Positions 50,316 through 58,836 of a stretch of DNA of 64,000 nucleotides are shown here, in pieces. The translations under genes were made by a program, and so were the position numbers. Each line of letters begins with the position of its first letter. Position 1 is the stretch's first letter. The stretch is taken from NCBI GenBank assembly GCA_945865925.1, contig CAMBFG010000001.1:330854-394853 (forward strand). The letters run 5' to 3'. The stretch comes from Dehalococcoides mccartyi (GTDB lineage: Bacteria; Chloroflexota; Dehalococcoidia; UBA2979). The notes under the pieces were generated by a model. It worked only from the letters and a program-made list of their open reading frames with translations, was not told the origin of the DNA and did not search any database.

Positions 50316-53177
50316 CTACTCCAGTGCGCCCCAGTTCGTGCCGACCTTCTCTTCGAGGTCGAGCGGGACGGCGAGGTCGAGTGAGGGCATCAGGCGATGC
50401 GCGATCTCACGCATGTCGTCGAGTTCGGCCCGCGGCAATTCGAAGATCAATTCGTCGTGGACCTGCAGGATCATGCGCGCCTTCGCGCCCTGCTCGCGCC
50501 GCGCGGCGAGTTCGAGGTCGATGCGGTTCATCGCGATCTTGATGATGTCGCTGGCGGTGCCCTGGATCGGCATATTCATTGCGATGCGCTCGGCGGCCTG
50601 CCGGACGACTCGATTCTGCGAGCGCAGTTCCGGGATGTAGCGCCGACGGCCTGTCAGCGTCTCGGCGTAGCCCTTCGTGCGAGCCTCCTCGACGGTCGAG
50701 TCACGCCACGTCTTCACCTTCGGATACGCCGCGAAGTAACCCTGGATGAACGCCTCAGACTCGTCGCGCGGAATGCCCTCGCGGGTCGACATGCCGAAGG
50801 CGGTGAGGCCGTAGAGCACCCCGAAGTTGAAGACCTTCGCGCGCCGGCGATCTTCCGAGGTCACCGCGGACTCTTCCTTCTTGAAGACGAGCGCCGCCGT
50901 CGAACGATGGATGTCCTTCTTCGCCAGGAAGGCTGCCTTCAGCGCCTCGTCGTCCGCGATGTGCGCCAGGACGCGCAGCTCGATCTGGGAGTAGTCGATC
51001 GAGAGGTAGACCGGATCGTCGCCGCAGTCGCGCGCGACGAACGCCCGGCGGACCAGGTTCCCCGCCTCGGTGCGCACGGGGATGTTCTGCAGGTTCGGGT
51101 CGTTCGAGGACAACCGCCCCGTCGCCGCGGTGGTCTGCGAGAACACCGAGTGCACACGGCCGGTCCGAGGGTTCACCTGCGACGGCAACGTATCGACGTA
51201 CGTCGACTTGATCTTCGTGAGTTCGCGCCAGTTCAGGATCGCGTCGACGACCGGATGCAGGATGCGCAACGGTTCGAGCGCGTCCGCGTCCGTCGTGTAA
51301 CCGGTCTTGGTCTTGCGCGTCTTCGGCAGACTGAGTTCCTCGAACAGCAGCGCGGAGAGTTCCAGCGGCGAGCCGATCCTCACCTCGTGCCCCACGGCGT
51401 CGTACACGGCACGCTCCGCCGAGGTGATCCGCCCCGCCAGGTCGCGTTCCATCGTGCGCAAGACGTCGGTGTCCAGCGCTACGCCGAAGCGCTCCATGCG
51501 CGCGAGCACGGGCACGTGCGGCAGGTCGATGTCACGGAAGACAGTGTCGAGGTGGTCGCGTTCCAGTTCCTTGCGGAGCACGCCAATGGACCGCTGCAAG
51601 GCATCCACGTTCGCCGTCGCGTATGCGCCGACAGCTTCGACGGGCGCAGCCGAGAACGCGATGGCCTTCGCACCCTTGCCGATGACGGTCTCCGGCTCCG
51701 GCAGGTCGAGCTCAAGGCGGGTGTGCGCGACCCGCGCGAGCGACATATTCGAGTCGCCGAGCAGGTACGCGGCGACCTGCGTGTCGAAGTCGATGTTGCG
51801 AATCTCGAGGCGCGAGTCGGCCTCAGCGAGCGCAATCGCGGCGAACTTGGCGTCGTGACCGGCACGTCGGATGGCGGGGTCGGTGAACAGCGGCGCCAGG
51901 GCCTCGAATACCTGCGCGCGTTCGAGTTGCGCGGGGGCACTCGGACCGTCGCCACCGAGCAGCATCCCCTGCCCCGAGGCGTGGTGCCCGAACGGGATGT
52001 ACGAGGCGACGCCCTCGGCTGGACTGATGGCGATCCCCACCAGCGTGTCGGCCGCGCGCATCGGATGGCTCTCATCCGCGATCACCTCGATGGCCATCGA
52101 ACCCGATGCCCGGACCGCCGCAATGACACGCGCGAGGCCAGCGGCGTCGGTGACCACCTCGTACGCACCGTCGAGGGTGGCGGCGGGTGCCGGCTCAGGC
52201 GGCGTGGCTTCGGGGTCGGCTGCGGAGCCAGCGATCAGGCGGCCGGCGGGGAGCCGCGGGATCAGCGACCGGAACTCGAGCTCGCGGAACAACTCCTCCA
52301 CACCGTTTCGGTCGTAGTCGCGCAGCAATGCGGCATCGAGGTCGAGCGAGACGCCGGGGACGTCACGGACGATCGTGGCCATCTCGTAGGAGTGGAGCGC
52401 ATCAGCCGCGCCCTGCTCCAGCGCGGTGCGCGTGCGCTTGGGCTCGATCTCCTCGATGTGGGCGAGCATCTGGTCGATGGTGCCGTACTGCGCGATCAGC
52501 GCTTTCGCGCCCTTTTCGCCGATGCCCTTCACGCCCGGGATGTTGTCCGAGGTGTCGCCCGTCAGCGCCTTGTAGTCGACCATCCGCTCCGGCTCGAACC
52601 CCCAGCGCTCGAAGACCGCCTCGGTGTCGTACATCACGTAGTCGCGCTGGTACGGCCGGTACATCCACACGCGCACGCACGGCTGCACCAACTGCACGAT
52701 GTCGGTGTCGAGCGTGACGATGACTACGTCCAGGCCCTGCTCAAGCGCCTGCCCCGCCAGCGTCCCGAGCACATCGTCCGCCTCGTACCCGATCTTCTCG
52801 ACGACGGGAATGCGGAACGCGTCGAGCATCGAACGGACACGGCCGAACTGCGGGATCAGGTCGTCTGGTACGGCCTCGCGGTGGGCCTTGTAGCGCTCGT
52901 CCTTCTCCTTGCGGAACGTGTCCTCGGACGCGTCCCACGCAGCGATGACATACGTCGGATGCAGTTCGGTCAGCACGGAGAGCAGCGTGTTCGCGTAGCC
53001 GAAGACCGCCGCGATCGGCTCCCCCGTGTGGCGCACCGTCAGCACGTCACGCAGCGCGAAGTACGACCGGAAAATGATCCCGTGCGAGTCCAGCAGCACG
53101 ATCAGCGGTCGCACGCCGCCCTCCCCTGCCGGGGTCGAGGACGCGGGGGCAGGTGTCGAGGTGCGAGCAGGCGTCAT
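50316..53177 (-). CDS. polA: DNA polymerase I
   Basis: 953 residues: N-terminal 5'-3' exonuclease (1-300, 'ALTGDTSDNIPGVKGIGEKG'), a central 3'-5' exonuclease fold, and the polymerase ('SNDPNLQNIPVRTEAG', 'YLSIDYSQIELRVLAHIADD', 'RRAKVFNFGVLYG', 'LQVHDELIFELP'). In the central fold the catalytic DTE is replaced by EVI ('MAIEVIADES') and the second-site Asp by Ala ('GHDAKFA'), so proofreading is probably absent, as in Taq polymerase. A TATACT element ends 8 nt before the ATG. Confidence 0.96.
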   Translation of the reverse strand: MTPARTSTPAPASSTPAGEGGVRPLIVLLDSHGIIFRSYFALRDVLTVRHTGEPIAAVFGYANTLLSVLTELHPTYVIAAWDASEDTFRKEKDERYKAHREAVPDDLIPQFGRVRSMLDAFRIPVVEKIGYEADDVLGTLAGQALEQGLDVVIVTLDTDIVQLVQPCVRVWMYRPYQRDYVMYDTEAVFERWGFEPERMVDYKALTGDTSDNIPGVKGIGEKGAKALIAQYGTIDQMLAHIEEIEPKRTRTALEQGAADALHSYEMATIVRDVPGVSLDLDAALLRDYDRNGVEELFRELEFRSLIPRLPAGRLIAGSAADPEATPPEPAPAATLDGAYEVVTDAAGLARVIAAVRASGSMAIEVIADESHPMRAADTLVGIAISPAEGVASYIPFGHHASGQGMLLGGDGPSAPAQLERAQVFEALAPLFTDPAIRRAGHDAKFAAIALAEADSRLEIRNIDFDTQVAAYLLGDSNMSLARVAHTRLELDLPEPETVIGKGAKAIAFSAAPVEAVGAYATANVDALQRSIGVLRKELERDHLDTVFRDIDLPHVPVLARMERFGVALDTDVLRTMERDLAGRITSAERAVYDAVGHEVRIGSPLELSALLFEELSLPKTRKTKTGYTTDADALEPLRILHPVVDAILNWRELTKIKSTYVDTLPSQVNPRTGRVHSVFSQTTAATGRLSSNDPNLQNIPVRTEAGNLVRRAFVARDCGDDPVYLSIDYSQIELRVLAHIADDEALKAAFLAKKDIHRSTAALVFKKEESAVTSEDRRRAKVFNFGVLYGLTAFGMSTREGIPRDESEAFIQGYFAAYPKVKTWRDSTVEEARTKGYAETLTGRRRYIPELRSQNRVVRQAAERIAMNMPIQGTASDIIKIAMNRIDLELAARREQGAKARMILQVHDELIFELPRAELDDMREIAHRLMPSLDLAVPLDLEEKVGTNWGALE

Positions 53178-53185
53178 GGGCAGCG

Positions 53186-53191
53186 AGTATA
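53186..53191 (-). promoter_or_regulatory. -10 element of polA
   Basis: TATACT on the minus strand, 8 nt before the polA ATG, so the transcript starts almost at the start codon. Confidence 0.5.
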
Positions 53192-53272
53192 CCGCCGTGT
53201 CCTGTTGTTTATGTCTTGCGTACGTGTTCTCCCCAGCGGTTCAGACGGTGCCCCCGCCCTACAGTTGTCCAC

Positions 53273-53878
53273 ATGCCGGAGCCGCTAGCAGAGTCTGTCG
53301 TCGAGCCGCGCGTCGTCCATGTCGTCTGCGCGACGGTGAAGCCGGACGCCCCCGCCGAGGCGGTCGCCCACGCCCTCGATCTCGCCCGCGCAATGGCCGG
53401 TGCCCCCGGCGCGCGGCGCGTGCTGTGCGGTGCTGACGCCGGGCTCGTCGTCGCCGCCACGTGGCTCGATGGCCGGACCGCCCTCGAGCCCTTCGCTGCA
53501 TCGGCACCGCACATGGCGTTCGTCATGCGCGGCCTGGCCCCGTGCATCCGAGGGATGTGGAGCGCCGGTGTGGAGACGGACGCGCCGCCACCCGAGGCTG
53601 CCGCGGCGCTCTGGGTCTTCGGCGTCCGCGACTCGGAGACGCTCTACGAGTGGCAGGTACGCGACCTCGCTGAGGCCGTCGACGCGCTGCCCGGTCACGC
53701 CGCCGCTGGCCCAACTTTCGAGGAGCGCGACCGCTACCGCGCGGGTGGCGTGGTCGCCCTCGCGGCGGACGAGGTCGAGCCGTTCCGCGTAGCTCTCGAT
53801 GCCGCCCGCGCGACGTGGGGTGACGTCGCTGCGCTGATCACGGATGGCTTCGTGATGCTCCACGGCGCAGGGGCATAG
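53273..53878 (+). CDS. Uncharacterised protein
   Basis: 201 residues, not recognised. Alternating strand and helix stretches ('VVHVVCATVKPDAPAEAVAH', 'LWVFGVRDSETLYEWQVRDL') suggest an alpha/beta fold; no signal or membrane segment. TACAGT ends 7 nt before the ATG, so it looks leaderless. The gene ends 2 nt before the thermonuclease start and is divergent from polA. Confidence 0.6.
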   Translation: MPEPLAESVVEPRVVHVVCATVKPDAPAEAVAHALDLARAMAGAPGARRVLCGADAGLVVAATWLDGRTALEPFAASAPHMAFVMRGLAPCIRGMWSAGVETDAPPPEAAAALWVFGVRDSETLYEWQVRDLAEAVDALPGHAAAGPTFEERDRYRAGGVVALAADEVEPFRVALDAARATWGDVAALITDGFVMLHGAGA

Positions 53879-53880
53879 CC

Positions 53881-54525
53881 GTGCCGAGACTGCCCGACCT
53901 GCCGAAGTTCTACAGCAGGACCGACAGCCGGACGCGACCGTCGAGGCGTCGCCCGGACCCCATCGTCCTCACGACCCGCGAGGCGATGCGCCAAAAGTCG
54001 CTATCGAAGGCGTTCCTCATTATCGCCGTGATCGTCACGCTGCTCTCATTGAGCGCCGCCGGCGTCACGAAGGTCGTCACCAACGACCCGACGACTGATA
54101 CGACGACTACGGCCACCGCTACAGCGGTCGTCACGCTGCTGCCAGGCGGGGTCCTGGTCGACATCGTGAAGATCGTCGATGGCGACACCATCGATGTGCG
54201 CGTGGCGCAGACGGAGTTACGCGTTCGGTTCTACGGTGTGGACACGCCGGAACGTGGCGACCGCTGCTTCAGCGAAGCGACCGATCGCACACGCGCCCTC
54301 GCAGGTACACGGGTGCAACTCGTCTCGGATGCGCGACTGCAGGACTCGTTCAAGCGCGAACTACGCTACGTCTACACCGCCACAGGCGAGTCGATCGACG
54401 CCGCGCTCATCCGCGAGGGCCTCGCGCTCGCCTGGCGCGAGGATGGCGCGCAGCGAGCCGCGCTCATCGCCCTCGAGGAGCGCGCGCGAGCGTCGAAGAC
54501 CGGGTGCTTGTGGTCGGGGTCGTAG
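53881..54525 (+). CDS. Membrane-anchored thermonuclease (SNase-like)
   Basis: 214 residues: a basic N-terminus, one membrane helix ('AFLIIAVIVTLLSLSAAGV', about 44-62), a Thr-rich spacer, then a staphylococcal-nuclease domain with 'VDGDTIDVRV', 'VRFYGVDTPERGD' and 'FKRELRYVYTATGESIDAAL'. Catalytic Arg and Asp/Glu positions are kept. The nuclease should face outside the cell. GTG start. Confidence 0.85.
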   Translation: MPRLPDLPKFYSRTDSRTRPSRRRPDPIVLTTREAMRQKSLSKAFLIIAVIVTLLSLSAAGVTKVVTNDPTTDTTTTATATAVVTLLPGGVLVDIVKIVDGDTIDVRVAQTELRVRFYGVDTPERGDRCFSEATDRTRALAGTRVQLVSDARLQDSFKRELRYVYTATGESIDAALIREGLALAWREDGAQRAALIALEERARASKTGCLWSGS

Positions 54526-54539
54526 CCAGCCCCAGCGCG

Positions 54540-55313
54540 CTACCGAGTCGATGACTCCAGCAGGAAGACGACCTCGCCGTTGTCCCACTTCACCACCTCA
54601 TGCGGAGCGTCCACGTTCACCCAGGCGGTGCGGACGGCGCGGCCGTTCCGGAACAGCAGCCGCCACGCCTCGAACTTCCCGGCGGGCACCTCGACGGTCT
54701 CACGCTGGCGGATGCTGAGGTTCACCGTCTGCTGTTCCTGCTCCACGGCGTTCGCAGAGACGTAGAACTTGTCGTAGCCCTCGGCGAAGGCCAGCGTGCG
54801 CCAGAGCCAGAGCGAGGTTTCGTTGTCGTAGTAGTGGTCACGGAGCGTGATGTCCTTGAGGGACGGCCGCTCGTCGTGCTTCACAGCGGTGCTGCGCAGT
54901 ACGTCCTTGCCACTGGCAGTGCCGTAGGTCCACGTGTAGGCGTCCAGTCGGGCCTCGTCGCCCTGACGGCGCGCGATGCTGCGCATACCAGCGAGCGGAC
55001 GCAACGTCTTCGCGTCTACCTCCACCGAGGCGCCATCCGTGCTCGCCGGCTTGCCGACGGGTGGCGAGGCTTCGGTGTATGTCTGGCGCAGCGCTAGGTG
55101 GTCGCCCTCGACCGCCACGGTGAGCGTGCCGGTACCGAGGCGGACTCCCTCGCCGTTCTGGATTGCGTAGACCAGCCGCTCACCTGCCACGAACGGGATC
55201 TGCGTCACCACGTCCTCGGTGTCGCCCTTCGGCGTCGCGCCATCGCAGGCCGCGAGGACGGATATCGCCAGCAGCAGCACGACGGTGGCGGCGCGCAGCA
55301 GTCGAGGGCTCAC
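54540..55313 (-). CDS. Lipoprotein, DUF3108-like
   Basis: 257 residues. The N-terminus has a signal helix and lipobox (VLAAC, Cys22), so it is a lipid-anchored surface protein. The body is beta-rich, with 'ERLVYAIQNGEGVRLGTGTL' and 'VPAGKFEAWRLLFRNG', which recall DUF3108-type proteins; that assignment is tentative. GTG start overlaps the stop of the threonine aldolase gene. Confidence 0.65.
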   Translation of the reverse strand: MSPRLLRAATVVLLLAISVLAACDGATPKGDTEDVVTQIPFVAGERLVYAIQNGEGVRLGTGTLTVAVEGDHLALRQTYTEASPPVGKPASTDGASVEVDAKTLRPLAGMRSIARRQGDEARLDAYTWTYGTASGKDVLRSTAVKHDERPSLKDITLRDHYYDNETSLWLWRTLAFAEGYDKFYVSANAVEQEQQTVNLSIRQRETVEVPAGKFEAWRLLFRNGRAVRTAWVNVDAPHEVVKWDNGEVVFLLESSTR

Positions 55314-56347
55314 GCGGCAGGGAGTCCCTTGAGCACGCCAGCGATCAGCGGGATGGCGTCCTCGACATCGCGTGCGCTGACATCGAGGTGCGTGACGAAG
55401 CGGATGCGTGTCGGGGAGACGCCGGAGCAGAGGACGCCCTCGGCGGCGAGGCGCTCGCGGAAGAGTGGCCCGTCCACCCCTTCGAGGTCAAAGTAGACGA
55501 TGTTCGTGTCGGTGCCCGCCGGGTCCATCCGCACATGCGGCATCTCCACGAGTGCGGACGCGAGGCGCCGCGCGTTCACGTGGTCCTCGACCAGTCGTTC
55601 CACGTGGTGATCGAGGGCGTAGAGCGCGGCGGCGGCGATCACGCCGGACTGGCGCATCGAGCCGCCAAGGGTGCGCCGCACCAGGCGCGCACGGTCGATG
55701 AACTCGCGCGGCCCCGTGAGGATCGACCCCACCGGCGCGCCGAGGCCCTTCGAGAAGCAGAACTGCACCGTGTCCGCGTCAGCGACGAGCGCCTCGGGTG
55801 TGGTCTCCAGTGCTGCGGCGGCGTTGAAGATGCGCGCGCCGTCCACATGCACCTGCAGGCCGGCCTCGTGCGCCGCCCGCGTCATTTCGCGCATCTCGGT
55901 CGCGGTCAACGCGGCGCCGGCACAGCGGTTGTGGGTGTTCTCGATGCAGGCGAGGACGGTACGCGGCCACGGACGCGCGAGCGCCTTAATGTCGGCCGGC
56001 TGTATATACCCGCGTATGTCGTTCTGGGCGACGCGCACGGGGATGCCACCGAGGGCGCTCGATCCCATGCCTTCGTGGTTGCAGATGTGGGACTCGGAGC
56101 CGGCGATCGCCTCATCGCCGCGCGCGACGCAATGCGTCAGCAGCGCAACGAGGTTGCCCATCGTCCCGCTGGGGACGAAGAGGCCGGCCTCTTTACCGAC
56201 ACGAGCAGCGGCGGCTTCTTCGAGCGCTCGGGTCGTGGGGTCGTCGCCCATCATGTCGTCGCCGACCTCGGCGCGCGCCATCGCGTCCCGCATTCCCTGA
56301 GTGGGACGGGTCGTCGTATCGGAGCGGAGGTCGATGAGGCGGGCCAT
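55310..56347 (-). CDS. ltaE: Low-specificity L-threonine aldolase
   Basis: PLP enzyme splitting threonine to glycine and acetaldehyde. 'IDLRSDTTTRPTQGMRDAMA', 'VPSGTMGNLVALLTH', 'CIENTHNRCAG', 'HVDGARIFNAAAAL' and the PLP lysine in 'CFSKGLGAPVGSIL' are all present. 345 aa from the ATG with GAGGA before it. Confidence 0.92.
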   Translation of the reverse strand: MARLIDLRSDTTTRPTQGMRDAMARAEVGDDMMGDDPTTRALEEAAAARVGKEAGLFVPSGTMGNLVALLTHCVARGDEAIAGSESHICNHEGMGSSALGGIPVRVAQNDIRGYIQPADIKALARPWPRTVLACIENTHNRCAGAALTATEMREMTRAAHEAGLQVHVDGARIFNAAAALETTPEALVADADTVQFCFSKGLGAPVGSILTGPREFIDRARLVRRTLGGSMRQSGVIAAAALYALDHHVERLVEDHVNARRLASALVEMPHVRMDPAGTDTNIVYFDLEGVDGPLFRERLAAEGVLCSGVSPTRIRFVTHLDVSARDVEDAIPLIAGVLKGLPAA

Positions 56348-56425
56348 GGAGTCCTCGTCAGGTCGCGAGGCCGAGGGTACCAGAGGCTCCCCGCAGGTTC
56401 TGCCGTGGGCAGTCACAACGAGGGG

Positions 56426-56869
56426 CTACGCGCGAGGGCGCTCCCAGACCGTCTCGTATCCCTCGCCGCCACGGATGGCCGCGACCACATCGGCGCGCTC
56501 CAGTCGCTCGGCTTCGCGGAACACGCGGCGGGCACGGGTCACGGCGGGCTCGCCGCCCTCGCGGTCCACGCGCGCCTCGATGCGTGCGCACACACCGAGG
56601 TCTTTCATGACGCTGAGGGCACGCGGCCAGAAGAAGACCGTGATCTGCTCCGGCAGGGGCACCTCGGGGCGCACCTTCTGGAGGTAGCGGTAGCGCTCCG
56701 CCGCGGAGGTGACCGGTGGGACGATCTCGACGAACGGCTGGCCGTCCGAACCGGGGCGCGCGTCCACCAACATGCGCTGCTCAATCAGCGAGAAGCGCAC
56801 AACGAAGACCGGCGCCTCATCGATGACGCGGAAGATCGCTTCGAGGTCGAGCCCGTGGTCAGCGTCCAT
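56426..56869 (-). CDS. Uncharacterised protein
   Basis: 147 residues, not recognised. Mixed strands and helices ('APVFVVRFSLIEQRMLVDAR', 'VPLPEQITVFFWPRALSVMK'), soluble. TACGAT lies exactly 6 nt before the ATG, giving a leaderless layout. Stands alone between ltaE and the CcdA-like gene. Confidence 0.6.
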   Translation of the reverse strand: MDADHGLDLEAIFRVIDEAPVFVVRFSLIEQRMLVDARPGSDGQPFVEIVPPVTSAAERYRYLQKVRPEVPLPEQITVFFWPRALSVMKDLGVCARIEARVDREGGEPAVTRARRVFREAERLERADVVAAIRGGEGYETVWERPRA

Positions 56870-56875
56870 ACCGCG

Positions 56876-56881
56876 ATCGTA
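56876..56881 (-). promoter_or_regulatory. -10 element of the 147-aa unknown gene, leaderless type
   Basis: TACGAT on the minus strand, 6 nt before the ATG; no ribosome site. Confidence 0.4.
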
Positions 56882-56911
56882 GCGCGCTCCGCCTCGACCG
56901 GGAGCGGTGGC

Positions 56912-57676
56912 CTATGCCCTGACCTGGAAGGTCCGGTCGAGGTACGGCAAGCGGAGCAGCCCGCTCATCTGCAGGCCCAACACCACCATCACCAGCCCGC
57001 CCACGCGCGCTAGCGTGTCGAGGTGCCCGGCCACGAGCGCCCCCGCGAATCCAGCGGAGGCGCCGACCAGCGCGAAGACCACGGCGAACCCAAGGACAAA
57101 GGCACCGGCGTTCCTGAGGACGTGCGCTCGGCTCGCCCTCGCGTCCCCGCTCTCTAGCACGGCCTCACCTGCCAGGTTCACGAGGTAGGCAGGGACGAGG
57201 GGAAGGACGCACGGGGAGAGGAACGAGACAACACCACCGAAGAACGCGATCGCCGGGCCGAGCCACCCCTGCACGCCGCTGGTGAGGTCACCCTCGACCT
57301 CGGCGGTCGTCGAGAAGAGGAAGCCAGCGTCCTGGACCGCGGCGTTCAGACGCTGGAACTCGCCGAGGATCATCAGAAAGCCGAGCACGATGAACAGCAG
57401 CCCGGTCCCCACCGCCAGCTTCGGCAGGTACGGGCCGAGGCGACGCAGCCGAGGCGAGATCCAGCCGAACAGGGCGCCGAACGCGAGGAACCACACACCG
57501 AGGCCTGCGGCGTACGAGAGCAGCAGGAGCGCCCCCTGCGCTGCAGTGCCGGAGGCGGCAGCGAGGGTAAGCACCACACCGAGGATCGGCCCGATGCACG
57601 GCGACCACGCCACCGCAAACGCCGTGCCCAGGACGAACGATCGCGGGATCCCGCGTTCGCGCCAGACGTGCGACAT
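56912..57676 (-). CDS. CcdA-family thiol-disulfide transporter with swapped halves
   Basis: 254-residue membrane protein of the CcdA/DsbD-beta family, which carries electrons across the membrane for cytochrome c maturation or periplasmic thiol reduction. Normal CcdA has a first half with 'SFLSPCVLPLVPAYL' and a second half with 'AWSPCIGPILG'. Here the order is reversed: residues 10-106 are the usual second half (Cys27) and 141-254 the usual first half (Cys156), ending at 'PYLDRTFQVRA', where normal proteins run on into the other half. A 35-residue linker joins them. Both reactive cysteines and about six helices are kept. The start (MSHVW) lacks a strong ribosome site. Confidence 0.82.
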   Translation of the reverse strand: MSHVWRERGIPRSFVLGTAFAVAWSPCIGPILGVVLTLAAASGTAAQGALLLLSYAAGLGVWFLAFGALFGWISPRLRRLGPYLPKLAVGTGLLFIVLGFLMILGEFQRLNAAVQDAGFLFSTTAEVEGDLTSGVQGWLGPAIAFFGGVVSFLSPCVLPLVPAYLVNLAGEAVLESGDARASRAHVLRNAGAFVLGFAVVFALVGASAGFAGALVAGHLDTLARVGGLVMVVLGLQMSGLLRLPYLDRTFQVRA

Positions 57677-57687
57677 CGAGGCCACGC

Positions 57688-57885
57688 TCAGTCGTCGATC
57701 CCGAGCAGCCGGCGACGCGCTTCGTCGTACTTCTCCTTGGCGCGCGCCTCTCGATTCAGCAGGCCTTTGATCTGCTCGGGCGGCAGACGGTTCCCCTCCA
57801 GCAGGAGGTCGTGCACGCCGGAGAGGTGCTTCTGCCACGCCTCGTACGCCTCGCGGTAGGCCTGCTTTGGGTCGTCGTTGGTCAT
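57688..57885 (-). CDS. Small uncharacterised helical protein
   Basis: 65 residues, charged and helical ('QAYREAYEAWQKHLSGVHDL', 'NREARAKEKYDEARRRLLGI'), not recognised. TACACT ends 7 nt before the ATG (57893-57898), again leaderless in layout. It ends 11 nt before the CcdA start. Confidence 0.6.
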   Translation of the reverse strand: MTNDDPKQAYREAYEAWQKHLSGVHDLLLEGNRLPPEQIKGLLNREARAKEKYDEARRRLLGIDD

Positions 57886-58004
57886 CGGCGACAGTGTATG
57901 AGTCGGCAGCCCGCTACTTCTTGCGGGCAGCGTGCGGCACTCGCGGCGGCGGCTCGCTGTAGATGTCCGACGCCTTGAATGCCCGGACGCCGACCGGACA
58001 CGCA

Positions 58005-58030
58005 AACGGCGCACCCGAGGGAGCGCCGTT
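58005..58030 (-). terminator. Terminator of tRNA-Glu(CTC)
   Basis: 8-bp stem AACGGCGC/GCGCCGTT with a 10-nt loop, 9 nt past the tRNA 3' end on the minus strand, followed by TTTGCG (the first two T pair in the stem). Confidence 0.55.
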
Positions 58031-58039
58031 ACGAGTGAC

Positions 58040-58116
58040 TGGTGACCCATACCGGATTCGAACCGGTGGTTTCCGCCTTGAGAGGGCAGCGTCCTAGGCC
58101 GCTAGACGAATGGGCC
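58040..58116 (-). tRNA. tRNA-Glu (anticodon CTC)
   Basis: 77-nt cloverleaf including an encoded CCA. Acceptor GGCCCAT/ATGGGTC, discriminator A, anticodon loop CTCTCAA, T-loop GGTTCGAATCC. Reads GAG codons. Confidence 0.95.
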
Positions 58117-58149
58117 ACGACAAACACGGGCGCTTTCGCGCCCACCATG

Positions 58150-58179
58150 TGTGTACACCATTCGTCCCCTCCGATCCAA
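58150..58179 (-). promoter_or_regulatory. Promoter of tRNA-Glu(CTC)
   Basis: On the minus strand TTGGAT, 18-bp spacer, TACACA. The predicted 5' leader starts with a hairpin GGGCGC/GCGCCC (58128-58143) before the tRNA. Confidence 0.45.
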
Positions 58180-58216
58180 CCCCGCACCTTCGTTGCGTCA
58201 CCGAGCGCCCGGGCCG

Positions 58217-58278
58217 CGCCGTCGCTGAGACGGCGATTCTCCGGACGACTGCTCAGGAATGAGCAGATTCCGGGGATC
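58217..58278. other. Cluster of strong hairpins, possible structured RNA
   Basis: Two adjoining hairpins: CGCCGTC/GACGGCG (58217-58235) and a long arm, GATTCTCCGG with CCGGGGATC (58235-58278), topped by a perfect 7-bp stem CTGCTCA/TGAGCAG with a GGAA (GNRA-type) loop. A further GCCC/GGGC stem lies at about 58286-58296. No T-run follows either way, so it is not a simple terminator. It could be a leader of the membrane-protein gene at 58340 or act on the minus strand. No family recognised. Confidence 0.4.
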
Positions 58279-58339
58279 GGCATGTTGCCCTTCGGGCTCC
58301 GCCGACGAATCATCTGCACACCACCTGCGGGGGTACGCG

Positions 58340-58762
58340 ATGCGGTTCGTCCTTTCCAACCCGCGTCTCTTTCTTTCGAAGACCGTGATGGTCTTCGCAC
58401 TCTCGTTCGCCCTCATCCCGTTGTTGCAGTGGAAGAGCGACCTCCCTGCCCTCGCCTACACCGGCTCGATGGTTGGGCTCCACGTCTTCATCCTCGGCAT
58501 CTACCTCTACCGCGTGCGCTTCCGCGACCTCGACCCTGACCGCCGCTCGCTCGTCGCGCGGATCCTCGGCCTCGCGATCACGACGTATCTCCTGTCGACG
58601 ACCTCGTCGTTCAGCGCGGAATCGTCGGTCGCCACGCTGGCGCTGCAGATGCTCGCCGTCTCACTCGTCCACATGGGGATCCTCGCGCTCCTGATGGTGC
58701 GGGTCATCCCAGCGGTGCGTGCCCAACCCTCCGAGGTGAACGCGACCGTCTCGGCTCGATAG
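58340..58762 (+). CDS. Uncharacterised small membrane protein
   Basis: 140 residues with about four membrane helices ('TVMVFALSFALIPLLQW', 'GSMVGLHVFILGIYLY', 'LVARILGLAITTYLLS', 'LAVSLVHMGILALLMV'). Not recognised. The internal ATG is used because the upstream part of the frame lies in the hairpin region and has no protein-like character. Confidence 0.65.
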   Translation: MRFVLSNPRLFLSKTVMVFALSFALIPLLQWKSDLPALAYTGSMVGLHVFILGIYLYRVRFRDLDPDRRSLVARILGLAITTYLLSTTSSFSAESSVATLALQMLAVSLVHMGILALLMVRVIPAVRAQPSEVNATVSAR

Positions 58763-58836
58763 TCCGAATCCAGCCCAACCGGCACACCCCTCCTCCGCGC
58801 AGTAGCATCCCGCCTCGCACCACGATGGAGGCGGAT

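Noticed and set aside
50397-53288. Open frame of 963 codons on the plus strand opposite polA
   Set aside because: polA is unmistakable on the minus strand. Long antisense frames arise from the strong G/C bias at third positions, and the translation is Arg/Val/His-rich with no recognisable domain.
57912-58039. Minus-strand frame ending 'PPPRVPHAARKK' just downstream of tRNA-Glu(CTC)
   Set aside because: No ATG, GTG or TTG start in frame after the tRNA, and it overlaps the tRNA terminator hairpin.
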